A stretch of DNA of 64,000 bases, from positions 53,560 to 117,559 of the forward strand of contig NZ_FNBL01000013.1 of assembly GCF_900102315.1 (NCBI RefSeq), in the 5' to 3' direction. This document shows positions 8,532 through 18,354 of this stretch, one piece after another; the first letter of the stretch is position 1, and each line of letters begins with the position of its first letter. The notes beneath the pieces were generated by a model that was not told where the DNA came from, ran no database searches, and saw only the letters and a list, made by a program, of their open reading frames with translations. Origin of the DNA: Celeribacter baekdonensis (GTDB lineage Bacteria > Pseudomonadota > Alphaproteobacteria > Rhodobacterales > Rhodobacteraceae). The position numbers and the translations under genes are program-made.

Positions 8532-8836
8532 CCCCGCTGGCCTATGTGGTGTCCCTGCCCGTGCGCGCTTATCGTCTTATTTTCAGCCCGTGGATTGGGT
8601 ATAATTGCCGCTATCAGCCGACCTGTAGCGCCTATGCTATGGAAGCGCTGGAAAAACACGGCGCGCTCAAAGGCAGCTATTTGACCATCCGGCGCATTGG
8701 CCGATGTCATCCGCTGGGGGGGACCGGCTATGATCCCGTACCGGACCCGAAAAAGCCACACAGCCACGCCAAGCACACTCATTGCCAACACGACCACGTC
8801 AAACCCGATACCACCCCAGACAGCGCCGAGGAGTGA
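8528..8836 (+). CDS. yidD: YidD membrane insertion efficiency factor
   Basis: This 102-residue protein has the complete YidD core: '[12 protein letters not shown]', '[15 protein letters not shown]' and '[17 protein letters not shown]'. The family is a small membrane-associated helper for YidC-dependent insertion. The C-terminus carries a His-rich tail ('[13 protein letters not shown]') beyond the family core, which may bind metal or may be a neutral extension. It overlaps rnpA by 4 bases. Confidence 0.93.
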   Translation: MTPLAYVVSLPVRAYRLIFSPWIGYNCRYQPTCSAYAMEALEKHGALKGSYLTIRRIGRCHPLGGTGYDPVPDPKKPHSHAKHTHCQHDHVKPDTTPDSAEE

Positions 8837-8842
8837 TCCACC

Positions 8843-9724
8843 ATGCTCGATGATCTCGACGACATTCACCCGCTTTTTCACGGCGCCCCGTCCACGACGG
8901 AGTTCAAAAAGCTGCGCAAACGCATCATCCGCAATGTGCGCGAGGCAATTGAACAGTACGGCATGGTGGAGCGTGGTGCGAAATGGTTGGTCTGCCTGTC
9001 AGGTGGCAAGGACAGCTACACGATGCTCGCCGCGCTTTATGAGCTGAAATGGCGTGGCATGTTGCCGGTGGAGATCGTCGCCTGCAATCTGGATCAGGGT
9101 CAGCCCGGCTTTCCTGCCACGGTTCTCCCTGAATTCTTGGAGAAAATGCAGGTTCCGCACCGCATTGAGTACCAGGACACCTATTCCATCGTCATGGATA
9201 AAGTGCCCGCCGGGCGGACCTTTTGTGCGCTCTGTTCACGTCTGCGCCGCGGCAACCTGTACCGGATTGCCCGCGAAGAGGGCTGTACCGCCGTGGTGTT
9301 GGGTCATCATCGCGACGACATCCTTGAAACGTTTTTTATGAACCTGTTTCATGGTGGCCGACTTGCCACGATGCCGCCGAAATTGGTCAATGAAGAGGGC
9401 GATCTTTTTGTCTATCGCCCGCTGGCGCATGTGGCGGAGGAGGATTGCGAAAAATTCTCCCGTGCGATGAACTATCCAATCATTCCATGTGATCTCTGTG
9501 GCTCCCAAGACGGGCTTCAGCGCCAACAGGTCAAACACATTCTCGATGGCTGGGAAAAGAACAGCCCCGGACGGCGTCAAGTCATGTTCAAAGCACTGAC
9601 CAATATCCGTCCTTCACATATGCTGGACCCGAAATTGTTCGATTTCCTTGGCCTTTCGTTAACGGATGGCGAGAAAATTGGAACAAATCCAGAAAATTCT
9701 ATGGAAATCCCGAAGCTGCGTTAA
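8843..9724 (+). CDS. ttcA: tRNA 2-thiocytidine(32) synthetase
   Basis: The 293-residue enzyme adds sulfur to C32 of certain tRNAs, using ATP and an iron-sulfur cluster. The PP-loop 'SGGKDS' is at residues 53-58. The family CxxC motif '[11 protein letters not shown]' is in mid-protein, and the third conserved Cys region '[12 protein letters not shown]' follows. '[15 protein letters not shown]' matches the adenylation part of the family. The gene starts 6 bases after yidD and probably belongs to the same transcript. Confidence 0.95.
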   Translation: MLDDLDDIHPLFHGAPSTTEFKKLRKRIIRNVREAIEQYGMVERGAKWLVCLSGGKDSYTMLAALYELKWRGMLPVEIVACNLDQGQPGFPATVLPEFLEKMQVPHRIEYQDTYSIVMDKVPAGRTFCALCSRLRRGNLYRIAREEGCTAVVLGHHRDDILETFFMNLFHGGRLATMPPKLVNEEGDLFVYRPLAHVAEEDCEKFSRAMNYPIIPCDLCGSQDGLQRQQVKHILDGWEKNSPGRRQVMFKALTNIRPSHMLDPKLFDFLGLSLTDGEKIGTNPENSMEIPKLR

Positions 9725-9730
9725 CCGCAC

Positions 9731-9770
9731 GGCCACTTTCTTGGCCCACGTTCTCCGGTGAAAGGGCCTT
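9731..9770 (+). terminator. Candidate terminator after ttcA
   Basis: GGCC and CTTTC (9731-9740) pair with GAAAG and GGCC (9760-9768), with a T-run just after. It separates ttcA from the GGDEF-EAL gene. Confidence 0.45.
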
Positions 9771-9801
9771 TTGGGCCGAACACAAGACCGGGACGACACC
9801 A

Positions 9802-11346
9802 ATGCGCCACATCGCCGCGAAGCTTCGCCGCCTGCGCGATGCCCTGATGGGGCCTCAAACTCTGGCTTTTCTGCCTGCCATCTGCCTCAGCGTCTATTGG
9901 TTTGGCGGGGAAACTGCTTTGGTGATCGCGGCTTTGCTCATCCCGGCGCTTTTCGCGGTAATCGGCGCGCTTCCATCGCTTGCTTCGTCTTTCACACGCG
10001 ACCCGACGCGGGCGCGCGATGGTGTGACGGGCTTGCCTCTACGTCCTACCGTCATTGATGCTCTGGACCAAATCCTCGACAGCCGGGATGTCACCGGTCG
10101 AACCACCGCGTGTTTGGCCATTGATCTTGATGATTATCGCGCATTGGAGGCCAATTGGGGGGCCGACGCTGCCGACAACATGCTGAAAACTGCCGCAAAT
10201 CGTTTGGTGAACACGCTGCGCGAACATGATGTTGTGGCGCGTTTAGAGGGTGCGCGTTTCGCCATTGGCCTCGCCCCGGTGCGTCGCGCTGATCTCGAAA
10301 CCCTGATTCAACTGGCCTCCCGGCTACAGGCTGCACTGTCTGAGCCTTACACACTGAATGCAACCAAGGTTTATGCAACCTGTTCAATCGGGTTTTGCAT
10401 GCCAAACCGCGCCCCCGCCTGTTCAGGACAAGCGTTTTTGGATGCGGCAGAGGTCGCTTTGTTGGACGCGCGTCACAATGGGCCCGGCTCGATTCGCGCC
10501 TTCACGCCCTCGCTCACACCCAAAACACTTGATCGCGGAACGATCCTTGCCGATGTCGGCGATGCCTTGGAAAATGGTCAAATTGTGCCGTGGTTTCAGC
10601 CCCAAATCTCAACCGACACCGGTGAGGTATCCGGAATGGAGGCGCTGGCACGTTGGCACCACCCGGAAAAAGGCATCATCAATCCCGGCGACTTCATTTC
10701 GGCCATTGAAGAGTTGGGATTGTACGAACGCCTCGGCGAAGTCATTCTCTACCACTCTCTCATGTCTTTGAAAACATGGGATAAGGCTGGATTTCATGTG
10801 GACACTGTTGCGGTCAACTTTTCGCCATCCGATCTCGCAAATCCGAAACTGGTGGACAAGATCCGTTGGGAACTCGATCGGTTTGAACTCGATCCCTCCA
10901 GACTGAGCATTGAAATTTTGGAAAGCGTCATCGCCTCTTCCGACAATGATATCATCACCCGCAATATTTGGGCCTTGAAAGAAATGGGCTGTGGTATTGA
11001 TCTTGATGACTATGGCACCGGCCATGCCTCCATCGCCAATATCCGTCGCTTTGCCGTCAAGCGGATCAAAATTGACCGGTCCTATGTCACACGCTGCGAT
11101 CTGGATCGCGATCAGCAAAACATGCTTGCCGCCATTCTGACCATGGCCGAACGCCTTGAATTGGAAACGCTTGCGGAGGGGGTTGAGACCGTTGGCGAAC
11201 ATGCCATGCTGGCACAACTTGGCTGTGGTCATGTGCAAGGCTTCTCCATTTCACGACCGATGGCGTTTGAAAAAACGCTCGAATGGATGGACGTTCATAG
11301 ACGCAAATTGGCCGAAACGCCCCGGATCGGCAAACGCGCCAGTTGA
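9802..11346 (+). CDS. GGDEF-EAL protein, likely c-di-GMP phosphodiesterase
   Basis: The 514-residue protein has an N-terminal hydrophobic hairpin (residues ~15-55), then a GGDEF domain and an EAL domain. In the GGDEF part the catalytic motif is replaced by 'LEGARFAIGL' (EGARF in place of GGDEF), so cyclase activity is unlikely. The EAL domain keeps its key motifs: 'MEALARW', 'NFSP', 'EILES', 'DLDDYGTGHAS', 'KIDRSYV' and 'LAEGVET'. By these residues it should hydrolyse c-di-GMP. The gene stands alone between ttcA and yidC. The GGDEF part may act as a GTP-binding regulator, as known in similar proteins. Confidence 0.88.
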   Translation: MRHIAAKLRRLRDALMGPQTLAFLPAICLSVYWFGGETALVIAALLIPALFAVIGALPSLASSFTRDPTRARDGVTGLPLRPTVIDALDQILDSRDVTGRTTACLAIDLDDYRALEANWGADAADNMLKTAANRLVNTLREHDVVARLEGARFAIGLAPVRRADLETLIQLASRLQAALSEPYTLNATKVYATCSIGFCMPNRAPACSGQAFLDAAEVALLDARHNGPGSIRAFTPSLTPKTLDRGTILADVGDALENGQIVPWFQPQISTDTGEVSGMEALARWHHPEKGIINPGDFISAIEELGLYERLGEVILYHSLMSLKTWDKAGFHVDTVAVNFSPSDLANPKLVDKIRWELDRFELDPSRLSIEILESVIASSDNDIITRNIWALKEMGCGIDLDDYGTGHASIANIRRFAVKRIKIDRSYVTRCDLDRDQQNMLAAILTMAERLELETLAEGVETVGEHAMLAQLGCGHVQGFSISRPMAFEKTLEWMDVHRRKLAETPRIGKRAS

Positions 11347-11451
11347 TCACTTTGCCGCATTTTCCAAAAGAAATAGCCAAAACCGCTTGACGTTCCGGCC
11401 TTGGACAGGTTGAACCAGCCAAGATTATTTTCCAAAAATCGGGCGGCCTTC

Positions 11452-13284
11452 ATGGACGATCAAAACAAGAACCTGATTCTGGCCGTAGTGTTGAGCGGCG
11501 CTGTCTTGCTTGGCTGGCAGATCTTTTTCCCAGCTCCCCAACCTGTTGTGGACCCCAACGCCCCTGTGGCGACGGCGGTCGATCAGGGGGGCACCGGGGC
11601 GTTGACACCTCCGGGTGCCGACGCCGCGACCGAGCTGACAAGTGTCAGCAACGCTACGGCGGAACAAGTGCCGGATGCGGCAAGGATCACCATCGAGACC
11701 CCCCGGCTGGAAGGGTCTATCTCCCTCGCAGGGGGGCGCATCGACGATCTCTCCCTCAAAGACTACAAAGTCGAGCTTGACAGTGACGCGATCGTCACCT
11801 TGCTTCGCCCGGTGGGGAGCGAGAGCCCCTATTACGCCCTGTATGGCTGGGCACCGGGCGGCACTTTGGACGCCTCTGACGTGCCGGGTGCAAACACCAC
11901 CTGGTCCGTAGAAAGCGGTGACGTTCTGTCCTTGGATGCCCCCGTCACACTGGCTTGGGACAACGGCAAGGGCCTGATTTTTCACAGAAACATTGCGATT
12001 GACGAGAACTACATGTTCACCGTCACGCAGTCCGTGCAAAACAACAGCGCAACCCCGGCCCGTATGGCGGCCAACAACGAAGTTGTGAAAATTGGCAAGC
12101 CCGAAGACCTGACGCGGTTGCTCGTCCATGAGGGCGCGATCCGCCAGTCTGGCAAGGAACTCAAAGAGATCAGCTTCAAAAGCTCGATGCTTAAAACCAA
12201 GTTCACCGAACTGGATGCGGACCCGCGTTGGGGCCAGCACGCCGAAATCGTCGATGTCGAAAAAGACGGTTGGGTGGGCTTTACCGATCACTACTGGATG
12301 ACGGTTCTGATCCCAGATTCCAACGATCCGTTCACCTCGGTCGTGTCTTATCAGGAAAGCGCCGACGTCTATCGGACGGTTGCGCGCTACCCGACAATTG
12401 AACTTGCTCCGGGCCAGTCCGTTGAAATCACCTCGCGCTTGTTCTCCGGGGCGAAAGAATGGGAAACCATTCGCAGCTATGAGACCAAAGATGGGGTCTA
12501 TAAGTTCAGCGACTCGACCGATTGGGGCTTGTTCTTCTTCTTTACCAAGCCGATTTTCCGCATTCTTCACGCCCTCAATGGCCTGATTGGCAACATGGGC
12601 TGGTCGATCGTTCTTCTGACGCTGATCCTCAAAGGCATCATGTTGCCGCTGGCGTATAAATCCTACGTCTCCATGGCGCGGATGAAAGAGCTTCAGCCGG
12701 AGATGGAAAAACTCAAAGCCTCCGCTGGCGACGACAAAGAAAAACTCCAGCGCGGCATGATGGAGCTCTACAAGACCAACAAGGTGAATCCGGCCTCTGG
12801 CTGTTTGCCGCTGATCTTGCAGATCCCTGTGTTCTTCTCGCTCTACAAGGTGATCATCGTCACCACCGAATTGCGTCAGGCCCCGTGGCTCGGTTGGATC
12901 AAAGACCTGTCCGCACCGGACCCAAGCTCGATCCTGAACCTGTTCGGTCTTCTGCCCTTCGCAGCCCCCGAAGCCGGCACGACCTTTGCCCTTGTCTCCC
13001 TCGGGATTTTGCCGATCATCCTCGGTATCTCGATGTGGTTGCAACAAAAGCTGAACCCAGCCCCCACAGACGCCTCGCAGGCGATGATCATGGCTTGGAT
13101 GCCTTGGGTGTTCATGTTCATGCTCGGCAACTTCGCCTCTGGTCTGGTGCTCTACTGGATTTGCAACAACACGATCACATTCATACAGCAGTACATCATC
13201 ATGCGCAGCCACGGGCACAAACCCGATGTTTTGGGCAACGTGTTACGCTCGCTGCGGCTTAAGAAAAAGGAGGGGGCGTCCTGA
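11452..13284 (+). CDS. yidC: Membrane protein insertase YidC
   Basis: I chose the ATG at 11452 (protein 'MDDQNKNLILAVVLSGAVLLGWQ'), which puts the first membrane segment at the extreme N-terminus, as in the family; an upstream TTG in frame is unlikely. The ~610-residue product has the Gram-negative layout: a membrane anchor, a large periplasmic beta-domain (residues ~60-350), then the conserved five-helix insertase core starting 'NMGWSIVLLTLILKGIM' and including 'CLPLILQIPVFFSLYKV'. It inserts proteins with or without SecYEG. A basic tail ('LRSLRLKKKEG') may contact ribosomes. Confidence 0.96.
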   Translation: MDDQNKNLILAVVLSGAVLLGWQIFFPAPQPVVDPNAPVATAVDQGGTGALTPPGADAATELTSVSNATAEQVPDAARITIETPRLEGSISLAGGRIDDLSLKDYKVELDSDAIVTLLRPVGSESPYYALYGWAPGGTLDASDVPGANTTWSVESGDVLSLDAPVTLAWDNGKGLIFHRNIAIDENYMFTVTQSVQNNSATPARMAANNEVVKIGKPEDLTRLLVHEGAIRQSGKELKEISFKSSMLKTKFTELDADPRWGQHAEIVDVEKDGWVGFTDHYWMTVLIPDSNDPFTSVVSYQESADVYRTVARYPTIELAPGQSVEITSRLFSGAKEWETIRSYETKDGVYKFSDSTDWGLFFFFTKPIFRILHALNGLIGNMGWSIVLLTLILKGIMLPLAYKSYVSMARMKELQPEMEKLKASAGDDKEKLQRGMMELYKTNKVNPASGCLPLILQIPVFFSLYKVIIVTTELRQAPWLGWIKDLSAPDPSSILNLFGLLPFAAPEAGTTFALVSLGILPIILGISMWLQQKLNPAPTDASQAMIMAWMPWVFMFMLGNFASGLVLYWICNNTITFIQQYIIMRSHGHKPDVLGNVLRSLRLKKKEGAS

Positions 13285-13302
13285 TAGGGCGTCCCACACC
13301 AG

Positions 13303-13950
13303 ATGAACCTAAGTTTTCCCATTGCGGATCCTGACGCGGCGGCCCTCGAGAAGGGCCGCTTGCTGTTTGCGGCACAGACCGAATTTGTCAAAGGCGTGGT
13401 GGCCATGGACGGCATGCCGCCTGATGACCGCCTTGAGGTCTGCTTTGCAGGCCGCTCAAACGTGGGCAAATCGTCTCTGATCAACGCCCTGACCGGGCAT
13501 AAGGCGCTCGCACGTGCCTCGAACACGCCGGGTCGGACACAAGAAATCAACTTTTTCACCGCCTCAGACAGTCATTACCTCGTCGACCTGCCCGGCTATG
13601 GCTATGCCAAAGCGCCGATCCAAACCGTCGAAAAATGGCAACGCCTGCTTAAGGCCTACCTGTCTGGCCGCGCCACGTTGCGCCGGGCCTTTGTGCTGAT
13701 CGACAGCCGCCACGGGGTCAAATCCGTGGATGAGGACATCATGGAGCGGCTCGACAAGTCCGCCGTGACCTTTCAGGTGGTGTTGACCAAAGCCGACAAG
13801 GTCAAAGAGGTGGAGCGCGCGGCGATCTTAGAGCAGGTGCGCGCGGCGGTGGCAAAACACCCGGCCGCCTACCCGGAACTGATCGTCACCTCCTCGGAAA
13901 AAGGGTGGGGCATTGATGTTCTGCGCGCCGTGATCGCAACGCTGGTGTAA
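13303..13950 (+). CDS. yihA: YihA/EngB ribosome-biogenesis GTPase
   Basis: The 215-residue GTPase shows the G1 '[10 protein letters not shown]', the G3 'DLPGYGYAK' and the G4 'TKADK' in the right order and spacing; the family acts in large-subunit assembly. An N-terminal extension of about 45 residues precedes the G domain. It starts 18 bases after yidC and precedes argB closely. Confidence 0.94.
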   Translation: MNLSFPIADPDAAALEKGRLLFAAQTEFVKGVVAMDGMPPDDRLEVCFAGRSNVGKSSLINALTGHKALARASNTPGRTQEINFFTASDSHYLVDLPGYGYAKAPIQTVEKWQRLLKAYLSGRATLRRAFVLIDSRHGVKSVDEDIMERLDKSAVTFQVVLTKADKVKEVERAAILEQVRAAVAKHPAAYPELIVTSSEKGWGIDVLRAVIATLV

Positions 13951-14002
13951 GCGACCCTTGCACCCGCGCCCGGGAACGCGATACTCAGGAGCAACCCCTC
14001 CA

Positions 14003-14911
14003 ATGGACTCCCGGGAAATGAAGACGCAAGACATGAACAGAGACTGGATCGCAACCGCCCGCACATTGTCACAAGCCTTGCCCTATTTGCAGCGCTACGA
14101 AGGCGCGACAGTGGTGATCAAACTTGGCGGTCACGCCATGGGGTCTGACGAGGCGATGGAAAGTTTCGCCCGCGACGTGGTGTTGATGCAGCAGGTTGGC
14201 GTCAAACCGGTGATCGTTCATGGCGGCGGTCCGATGATCAACAAGCTTTTGGCCGATCTGAACATCAAATCCGAATTCGTCAACGGCAAGCGCGTGACCG
14301 ATAAGGCCACCGTTGAGGTCGTCGAAATGGTCCTGTCCGGCCTTGTGAACAAACGCATCGTTCAGGCGATCAATAGCCAAGGTGGGCGCGCGGTCGGGAT
14401 TTCCGGCAAGGACGCGAACCTGATGATTTGCGAACAGACTCATCCCGATTTGGGCTTTGTTGGCACGCCAGTCAAAATGGACCCCTCGATCATCAAGGAA
14501 CTTGGCGATGAAAACCTCATTCCGGTGATCGCGCCTGTGGGCGCGGGTCGCGACGGCGAGACGTTTAACGTCAATGGCGACACCGCCGCCGGCGCCATCG
14601 CGGGCGCGCTTAAGGCCGATCGCCTGTTGCTTTTGACCGATGTGTCCGGCGTCAAAGGCGCGGATGGAAACGTCTTGACCTCGCTCAACTCCGAACAAAT
14701 CCGCACCCTCACCGAAGAGGGCATCATCGCCGGTGGCATGATCCCGAAAACCGAAACCGCGCTGGATGCCCTGAACGCCGGGGTGCGGGCCGTGGTGATC
14801 TTGGACGGGCGCGCACCCAATGCCTGTTTGTTGGAACTTTACACCGAACACGGTGCGGGTTCGCTTATTCGCGACAGCCAACCCAGTATGAAACCGCATG
14901 GCGCAAAATGA
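14003..14911 (+). CDS. argB: Acetylglutamate kinase
   Basis: The enzyme phosphorylates N-acetylglutamate in arginine synthesis. Motifs seen: '[11 protein letters not shown]' (ATP-binding glycine loop), '[11 protein letters not shown]' (substrate site), '[14 protein letters not shown]', '[15 protein letters not shown]' and the C-terminal '[14 protein letters not shown]'. I chose the ATG at 14003 because AGGAG lies 11 bases upstream. ATGs at 14018 and 14033 are in frame and possible. Length (302 aa) is normal. The next gene overlaps by 4 bases. Confidence 0.94.
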   Translation: MDSREMKTQDMNRDWIATARTLSQALPYLQRYEGATVVIKLGGHAMGSDEAMESFARDVVLMQQVGVKPVIVHGGGPMINKLLADLNIKSEFVNGKRVTDKATVEVVEMVLSGLVNKRIVQAINSQGGRAVGISGKDANLMICEQTHPDLGFVGTPVKMDPSIIKELGDENLIPVIAPVGAGRDGETFNVNGDTAAGAIAGALKADRLLLLTDVSGVKGADGNVLTSLNSEQIRTLTEEGIIAGGMIPKTETALDALNAGVRAVVILDGRAPNACLLELYTEHGAGSLIRDSQPSMKPHGAK

Positions 14912-15414
14912 GCCTGCGCCTCATCCTGATGCGGCACGCGAAATCGAGCTGGGATGATCCTCTGAGCGACGATTTTGACCGGGTGCTCAATGCCCGCGGC
15001 CAAAGCAACGCCGCCCTGATGGGGATTTGGCTGCGGGACAAAGGGTATCTGCCTGATCAGGTGTTGGTGTCTGCCGCCGCGCGCACCCGCGAAACCTATG
15101 AATGGTTGTCCAATGGCATGGGGCTCTGTGCCGATCTCGTGGTCAAAGACACGCTGTATCTCGCCTCTGACATGCGGATCATGTCCCAGTTGAAACAGGC
15201 CGAGGGCAACACGGTTTTGGTGATCGCCCACAACCCCGGCGTTGGCGAATTTGCCGCACGCTTTGCCAACAGAGCGCCGCTGCACAAAGACTTTGCGCGC
15301 TACCCAACCTGTGCCACCACGGTGTTTGACGTGGCCGCCCCGACTTGGTCAGAGATTGCATTTGGCGTGAACCCGGTTGTCGACTTTGTGGTGCCGCGCG
15401 ATCTGGACGCGTAA
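14908..15414 (+). CDS. SixA-like histidine phosphatase
   Basis: The 168-residue protein has the histidine-phosphatase signature '[11 protein letters not shown]' near the start (catalytic His in RHA) and the second catalytic His in '[12 protein letters not shown]'. The short, single-domain form matches the SixA group, which dephosphorylates phosphohistidine proteins or small phosphoesters. The ATG overlaps the argB stop, so translation is coupled, although no functional link is evident. Confidence 0.85.
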   Translation: MSLRLILMRHAKSSWDDPLSDDFDRVLNARGQSNAALMGIWLRDKGYLPDQVLVSAAARTRETYEWLSNGMGLCADLVVKDTLYLASDMRIMSQLKQAEGNTVLVIAHNPGVGEFAARFANRAPLHKDFARYPTCATTVFDVAAPTWSEIAFGVNPVVDFVVPRDLDA

Positions 15415-15576
15415 CTCTCCCCCCTTCGCTTTTTGACAGGTCACAGCGACAAGGCAGCCGGGCCACCGCGCTGCGCGGGGCTGATTTGCCATAGCCCCAC
15501 ACAATTCGCCCCATACGGATCGTCATCAAAATCTGCGCCCGGCGTCATGCACATGTTACCAACGCGGCGTAGTCCA

Positions 15577-15594
15577 CATTCATCCGAATGAATG
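15577..15594. promoter_or_regulatory. Putative PhnF operator upstream of phnF
   Basis: CATTCATCCGAATGAATG is an almost perfect 18-base palindrome ending 10 bases before the phnF start. Thirteen bases of it recur exactly before phnC (22053-22065), and the left half recurs before the second phnM gene. GntR/HutC repressors such as PhnF often bind palindromes like this in their own promoters. Confidence 0.6.
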
Positions 15595-15604
15595 ATGGTG
15601 GACA

Positions 15605-16321
15605 ATGATCACTCAGAAATGGCGGCGCATCTGTGACGCAATCGAACAAGACATCGCCAATGGCACATTGCAACCGGGGGACAGGCTTCCGACCGAACCC
15701 GAATTGGCGGCGCGATATGAGGCAGGACGCCATTCTGTGCGTCGCGCCATCGCTGAACTGGCACGCGAAGGCAGTGTCAGCGTCGAACAGGGGCGTGGCA
15801 CCTTTGTTGAATCCGGCCCGATGCTTGAATATGCGATCGGAACGCGCACGCGGCTGCACCGCAACCTGAACTCGCAAGGTATCGAGGTGACAGGCGCATT
15901 GCTTGGCGCGGAAATAACCGCCGCCTCCGAACGGGTCGCGCGCGCGCTCGGCCTGCTTCCCGGCGCTCCCGTGCAAAAAAGTCGCCGCATCACCTATGCT
16001 GACACGCTGCCGATCAACATTGGAACCGGCTATCGCTGCGCCAAACGCTTTCCCGATTTTGTCACCCGGCGTGATCTGATCGGCTCGGTGACCGAGACTT
16101 ATAAATCCTACGGCATCACCGATTATCTGCGCGCCGAAACCACTTTGCACAGCCGCCTTGCCCGCCCGGAAGAGGCCAAGCTTTTGCGTCAGCACCCGCA
16201 AACCCCGGTCATTGTCATCCGCGCCATTGACCAATCCTTGGATGGCACGGCGTTGAGTTTCAGCGAAGTCATCTGGTCGGCGCTGCGCGTCAAATTCACC
16301 ATGACAAACGAGAGGGACTAA
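15605..16321 (+). CDS. phnF: GntR/HutC-family phosphonate regulator
   Basis: The 238-residue protein has an N-terminal winged helix of GntR type ('DIANGTLQPGDRLPTEPELAARYEAGRHSVRRAIAEL' region, residues ~15-52) and a C-terminal UTRA effector domain of the HutC subfamily. It is the first gene of the phn cluster, 5 bases before phnG, as usual for PhnF. A palindrome directly upstream, repeated before phnC, is a good candidate binding site. The likely effector is a phosphonate-derived or phosphorylated ligand, but this is inference. Confidence 0.9.
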   Translation: MITQKWRRICDAIEQDIANGTLQPGDRLPTEPELAARYEAGRHSVRRAIAELAREGSVSVEQGRGTFVESGPMLEYAIGTRTRLHRNLNSQGIEVTGALLGAEITAASERVARALGLLPGAPVQKSRRITYADTLPINIGTGYRCAKRFPDFVTRRDLIGSVTETYKSYGITDYLRAETTLHSRLARPEEAKLLRQHPQTPVIVIRAIDQSLDGTALSFSEVIWSALRVKFTMTNERD

Positions 16322-16325
16322 GGCG

Positions 16326-16745
16326 ATGACCCATCCGCACAACCTATGCCTCACCACATTGGCGCGCAGCGACGCCTGCGCGATCAAGACCTTTGGCGAG
16401 GGGCTGCTTGATCACCTCGATCCGGTCGAAGTGCTTTCAAGTCGAACCGGACTGGTCATGTTGCCGATGCGCGACACGGCGCAGGGCACGGGGTTTCATC
16501 TTGGCGAGGTGCTTGTGAGCGAGGCGCATATCCGAATGGGCGCGCATGAAGGTTATGGCATGCGGCGTGGGCGTGATCTTGAGGCGGCCATGGCCATGGC
16601 GCTAGTCGATCTGGCGTTGGACGCGGGCCGTGCGGTGGCGGACTGCACAGCTTTTGTCAGCGAACAGGCAAAAATGCAGCAGGCGCAGGATCATGACACC
16701 CTGTGCCGGATCGAAGCGACCCGCGTTGATATGGAGACGTTCTGA
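16326..16745 (+). CDS. phnG: C-P lyase subunit PhnG
   Basis: The 139-residue protein is PhnG, a small subunit of the PhnGHIJ core complex. With PhnI, PhnH and PhnL it attaches phosphonates to ribose of ATP, making a 5-triphosphate. Visible family segments include 'LLDHLDPVEVLSSRTGLVMLP' and 'GFHLGEVLVSEAHI'. The TGA overlaps the phnH ATG by one base. Confidence 0.92.
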   Translation: MTHPHNLCLTTLARSDACAIKTFGEGLLDHLDPVEVLSSRTGLVMLPMRDTAQGTGFHLGEVLVSEAHIRMGAHEGYGMRRGRDLEAAMAMALVDLALDAGRAVADCTAFVSEQAKMQQAQDHDTLCRIEATRVDMETF

Positions 16746-17281
16746 TGCGCACAGCCCCCACACCCTCGCGTGAGGAAACCCGCGCCAATGCCACATTCGA
16801 GGCCCTGATTTGGTCGATGAGCCGCCCCGGCCGCCTGCGCGATTTACCCGAACGAGGCGAAGCCCAAATCATTGAGGCGCTGATCGACCGCGAATGTCAT
16901 GTCTTCTGCGCCGACCCGCTTTTGATGCCCAAAGTGTTGGAAACCGGCGCGCGTATCGCAGCGCTGGCGGGCGCCGATCATGTGTTTCTGGGCGCGCTCA
17001 CCGATCTGGATGGCCTGAAATCCCTGTCGACCGGCTCCGATCTCTACCCCGACGGTGGCGCCAGTGTCGTGATCCGCGCCCGCCTTGGTGAAGGGCCGCG
17101 CCTGCGTCTCACCGGGCCGGGGATCGAGACAGAGGAATGCGTTCATATCGGCGGGGTGCCGGACGGGTTTTGGTCCCTGCGCCGCGATCTCATCCAATAC
17201 CCGATCGGGTTCGATGTGTTTTTCATCGACGGTGCGCAGGTCCTGGGCCTGCCACGGTCAACCAAAGTGGAGATGCTCTGA
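16745..17281 (+). CDS. phnH: C-P lyase subunit PhnH
   Basis: The 178-residue protein matches PhnH, a non-catalytic core subunit with a PLP-transferase-like fold without the cofactor lysine. 'ATFEALIWSMSRPGRL' near the N-terminus and 'GFDVFFIDGAQVLGLPRST' at the C-terminus are typical. It overlaps phnG and phnI by one base on each side, so the subunits are translationally coupled. Confidence 0.93.
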   Translation: MRTAPTPSREETRANATFEALIWSMSRPGRLRDLPERGEAQIIEALIDRECHVFCADPLLMPKVLETGARIAALAGADHVFLGALTDLDGLKSLSTGSDLYPDGGASVVIRARLGEGPRLRLTGPGIETEECVHIGGVPDGFWSLRRDLIQYPIGFDVFFIDGAQVLGLPRSTKVEML

Positions 17282-18354
17282 TGGCCTATGTGGCGACGCG
17301 CGGTGGCGAACAGGCGATTGAACAGGCAGAACGGTTGTTTCGCGCCGAGATGGGCGAGATCACACCCGAACGGGTGGCGGAGATCAAAACTGCCCTGCCC
17401 TATCTGATCGACCGGGTGATGGGCGAGGCCTCGCTTTATGACGAAGACCTCGCCGCGCTGGCTTTGGCGCAGGCGGGGGGCGACTTATATGAGGCGGTTC
17501 TGTTGCTGCGCGCGTGGCGCACGACGCAACCGCGACTGCATGTGGCGCGCCCGATTGAACAGGTAACCCTGTTTACCCATCGTCGCATTTCGGCAGCGTT
17601 CAAAGACATTCCCGGCGGTCAGGTGCTTGGCCCGACCTTGGATTATTCCCACCGGATCATCGCAACCGATGTGCTTGAGGGCGCGCGTTATGTCCCGGCC
17701 CCGGTCACCCCCTCGGCCACGCCCGCCCCCGCGCATCAGCCTTCGGTTGCGGCGTGGCAGGCGGAGAATGATCTGGTGGAAATGCCCGGTTTCGATGAGA
17801 CCGCGCCCGAGGACATTCCCGATGTGACCCGTGAGCCAGTTTTGTTTCCGGCCACGCGCGCGCACAGGTTGCAAAGCTTGGCGCGCGCGGACACGGGCGC
17901 GACTTTGGCGCTTGGATATGCGGCGATGCGCGGCTACGGCCAAGCGCATCCAACGGTGAACGAATTGCGCCTGTGCGAGGCTGAGATCATCGTGACCCAC
18001 CCGAAAGGCACAGCCTTTTCGGCAGGACGGGTCAAGGTGTCACAGGCCGAGGTCGTGTCAAAGAAAGGCGACACACTTGAGCTGGGCTTTGCCGCCACGC
18101 TGGGCTGGAACGAGGTGAAATGCATCTCCGCCGCCACGCTGGATCTCAACAGCAAAGGCGCGCCCAAAGGGTCACCCACCGAGGAGGAATTCTACCTCTA
18201 TCATACCGAAGGCGTGGAAAGCTCGGGCTTCTGTATCCACTTCAAACTGCCGCATTATGTGACATTTCAATCCTCTTTGGATGCAATGCGCAGCGCCAAG
18301 AAGACCGGCACAACGGCAGAAAAAACATCCCCCTCAAAGGAACCTGCGCAATGA
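17281..18354 (+). CDS. phnI: C-P lyase subunit PhnI
   Basis: I place the start at 17281, where the protein begins 'MAYVATRGGEQAIEQAERL', as in the family. The ~357-residue product is the largest core subunit; with PhnG, PhnH and PhnL it acts in nucleoside displacement on ATP. 'LDYSHRIIATDVLEGARY' and the C-terminal 'FCIHFKLPHYVTFQSSLDAM' are characteristic. The last residues are Lys/Thr-rich. Its stop overlaps the phnJ ATG by 4 bases. Confidence 0.93.
   Translation: MAYVATRGGEQAIEQAERLFRAEMGEITPERVAEIKTALPYLIDRVMGEASLYDEDLAALALAQAGGDLYEAVLLLRAWRTTQPRLHVARPIEQVTLFTHRRISAAFKDIPGGQVLGPTLDYSHRIIATDVLEGARYVPAPVTPSATPAPAHQPSVAAWQAENDLVEMPGFDETAPEDIPDVTREPVLFPATRAHRLQSLARADTGATLALGYAAMRGYGQAHPTVNELRLCEAEIIVTHPKGTAFSAGRVKVSQAEVVSKKGDTLELGFAATLGWNEVKCISAATLDLNSKGAPKGSPTEEEFYLYHTEGVESSGFCIHFKLPHYVTFQSSLDAMRSAKKTGTTAEKTSPSKEPAQ

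Noticed and set aside
11425..13218. 597-codon minus-strand ORF opposite yidC
   Set aside because: It is an antisense shadow of yidC; the translation is low in complexity and matches no family.
15421..15460. Pho box before phnF, on the reverse strand
   Set aside because: TGTCGC and TGTCAA elements occur but are 13 rather than 11 bases apart and poorly oriented.
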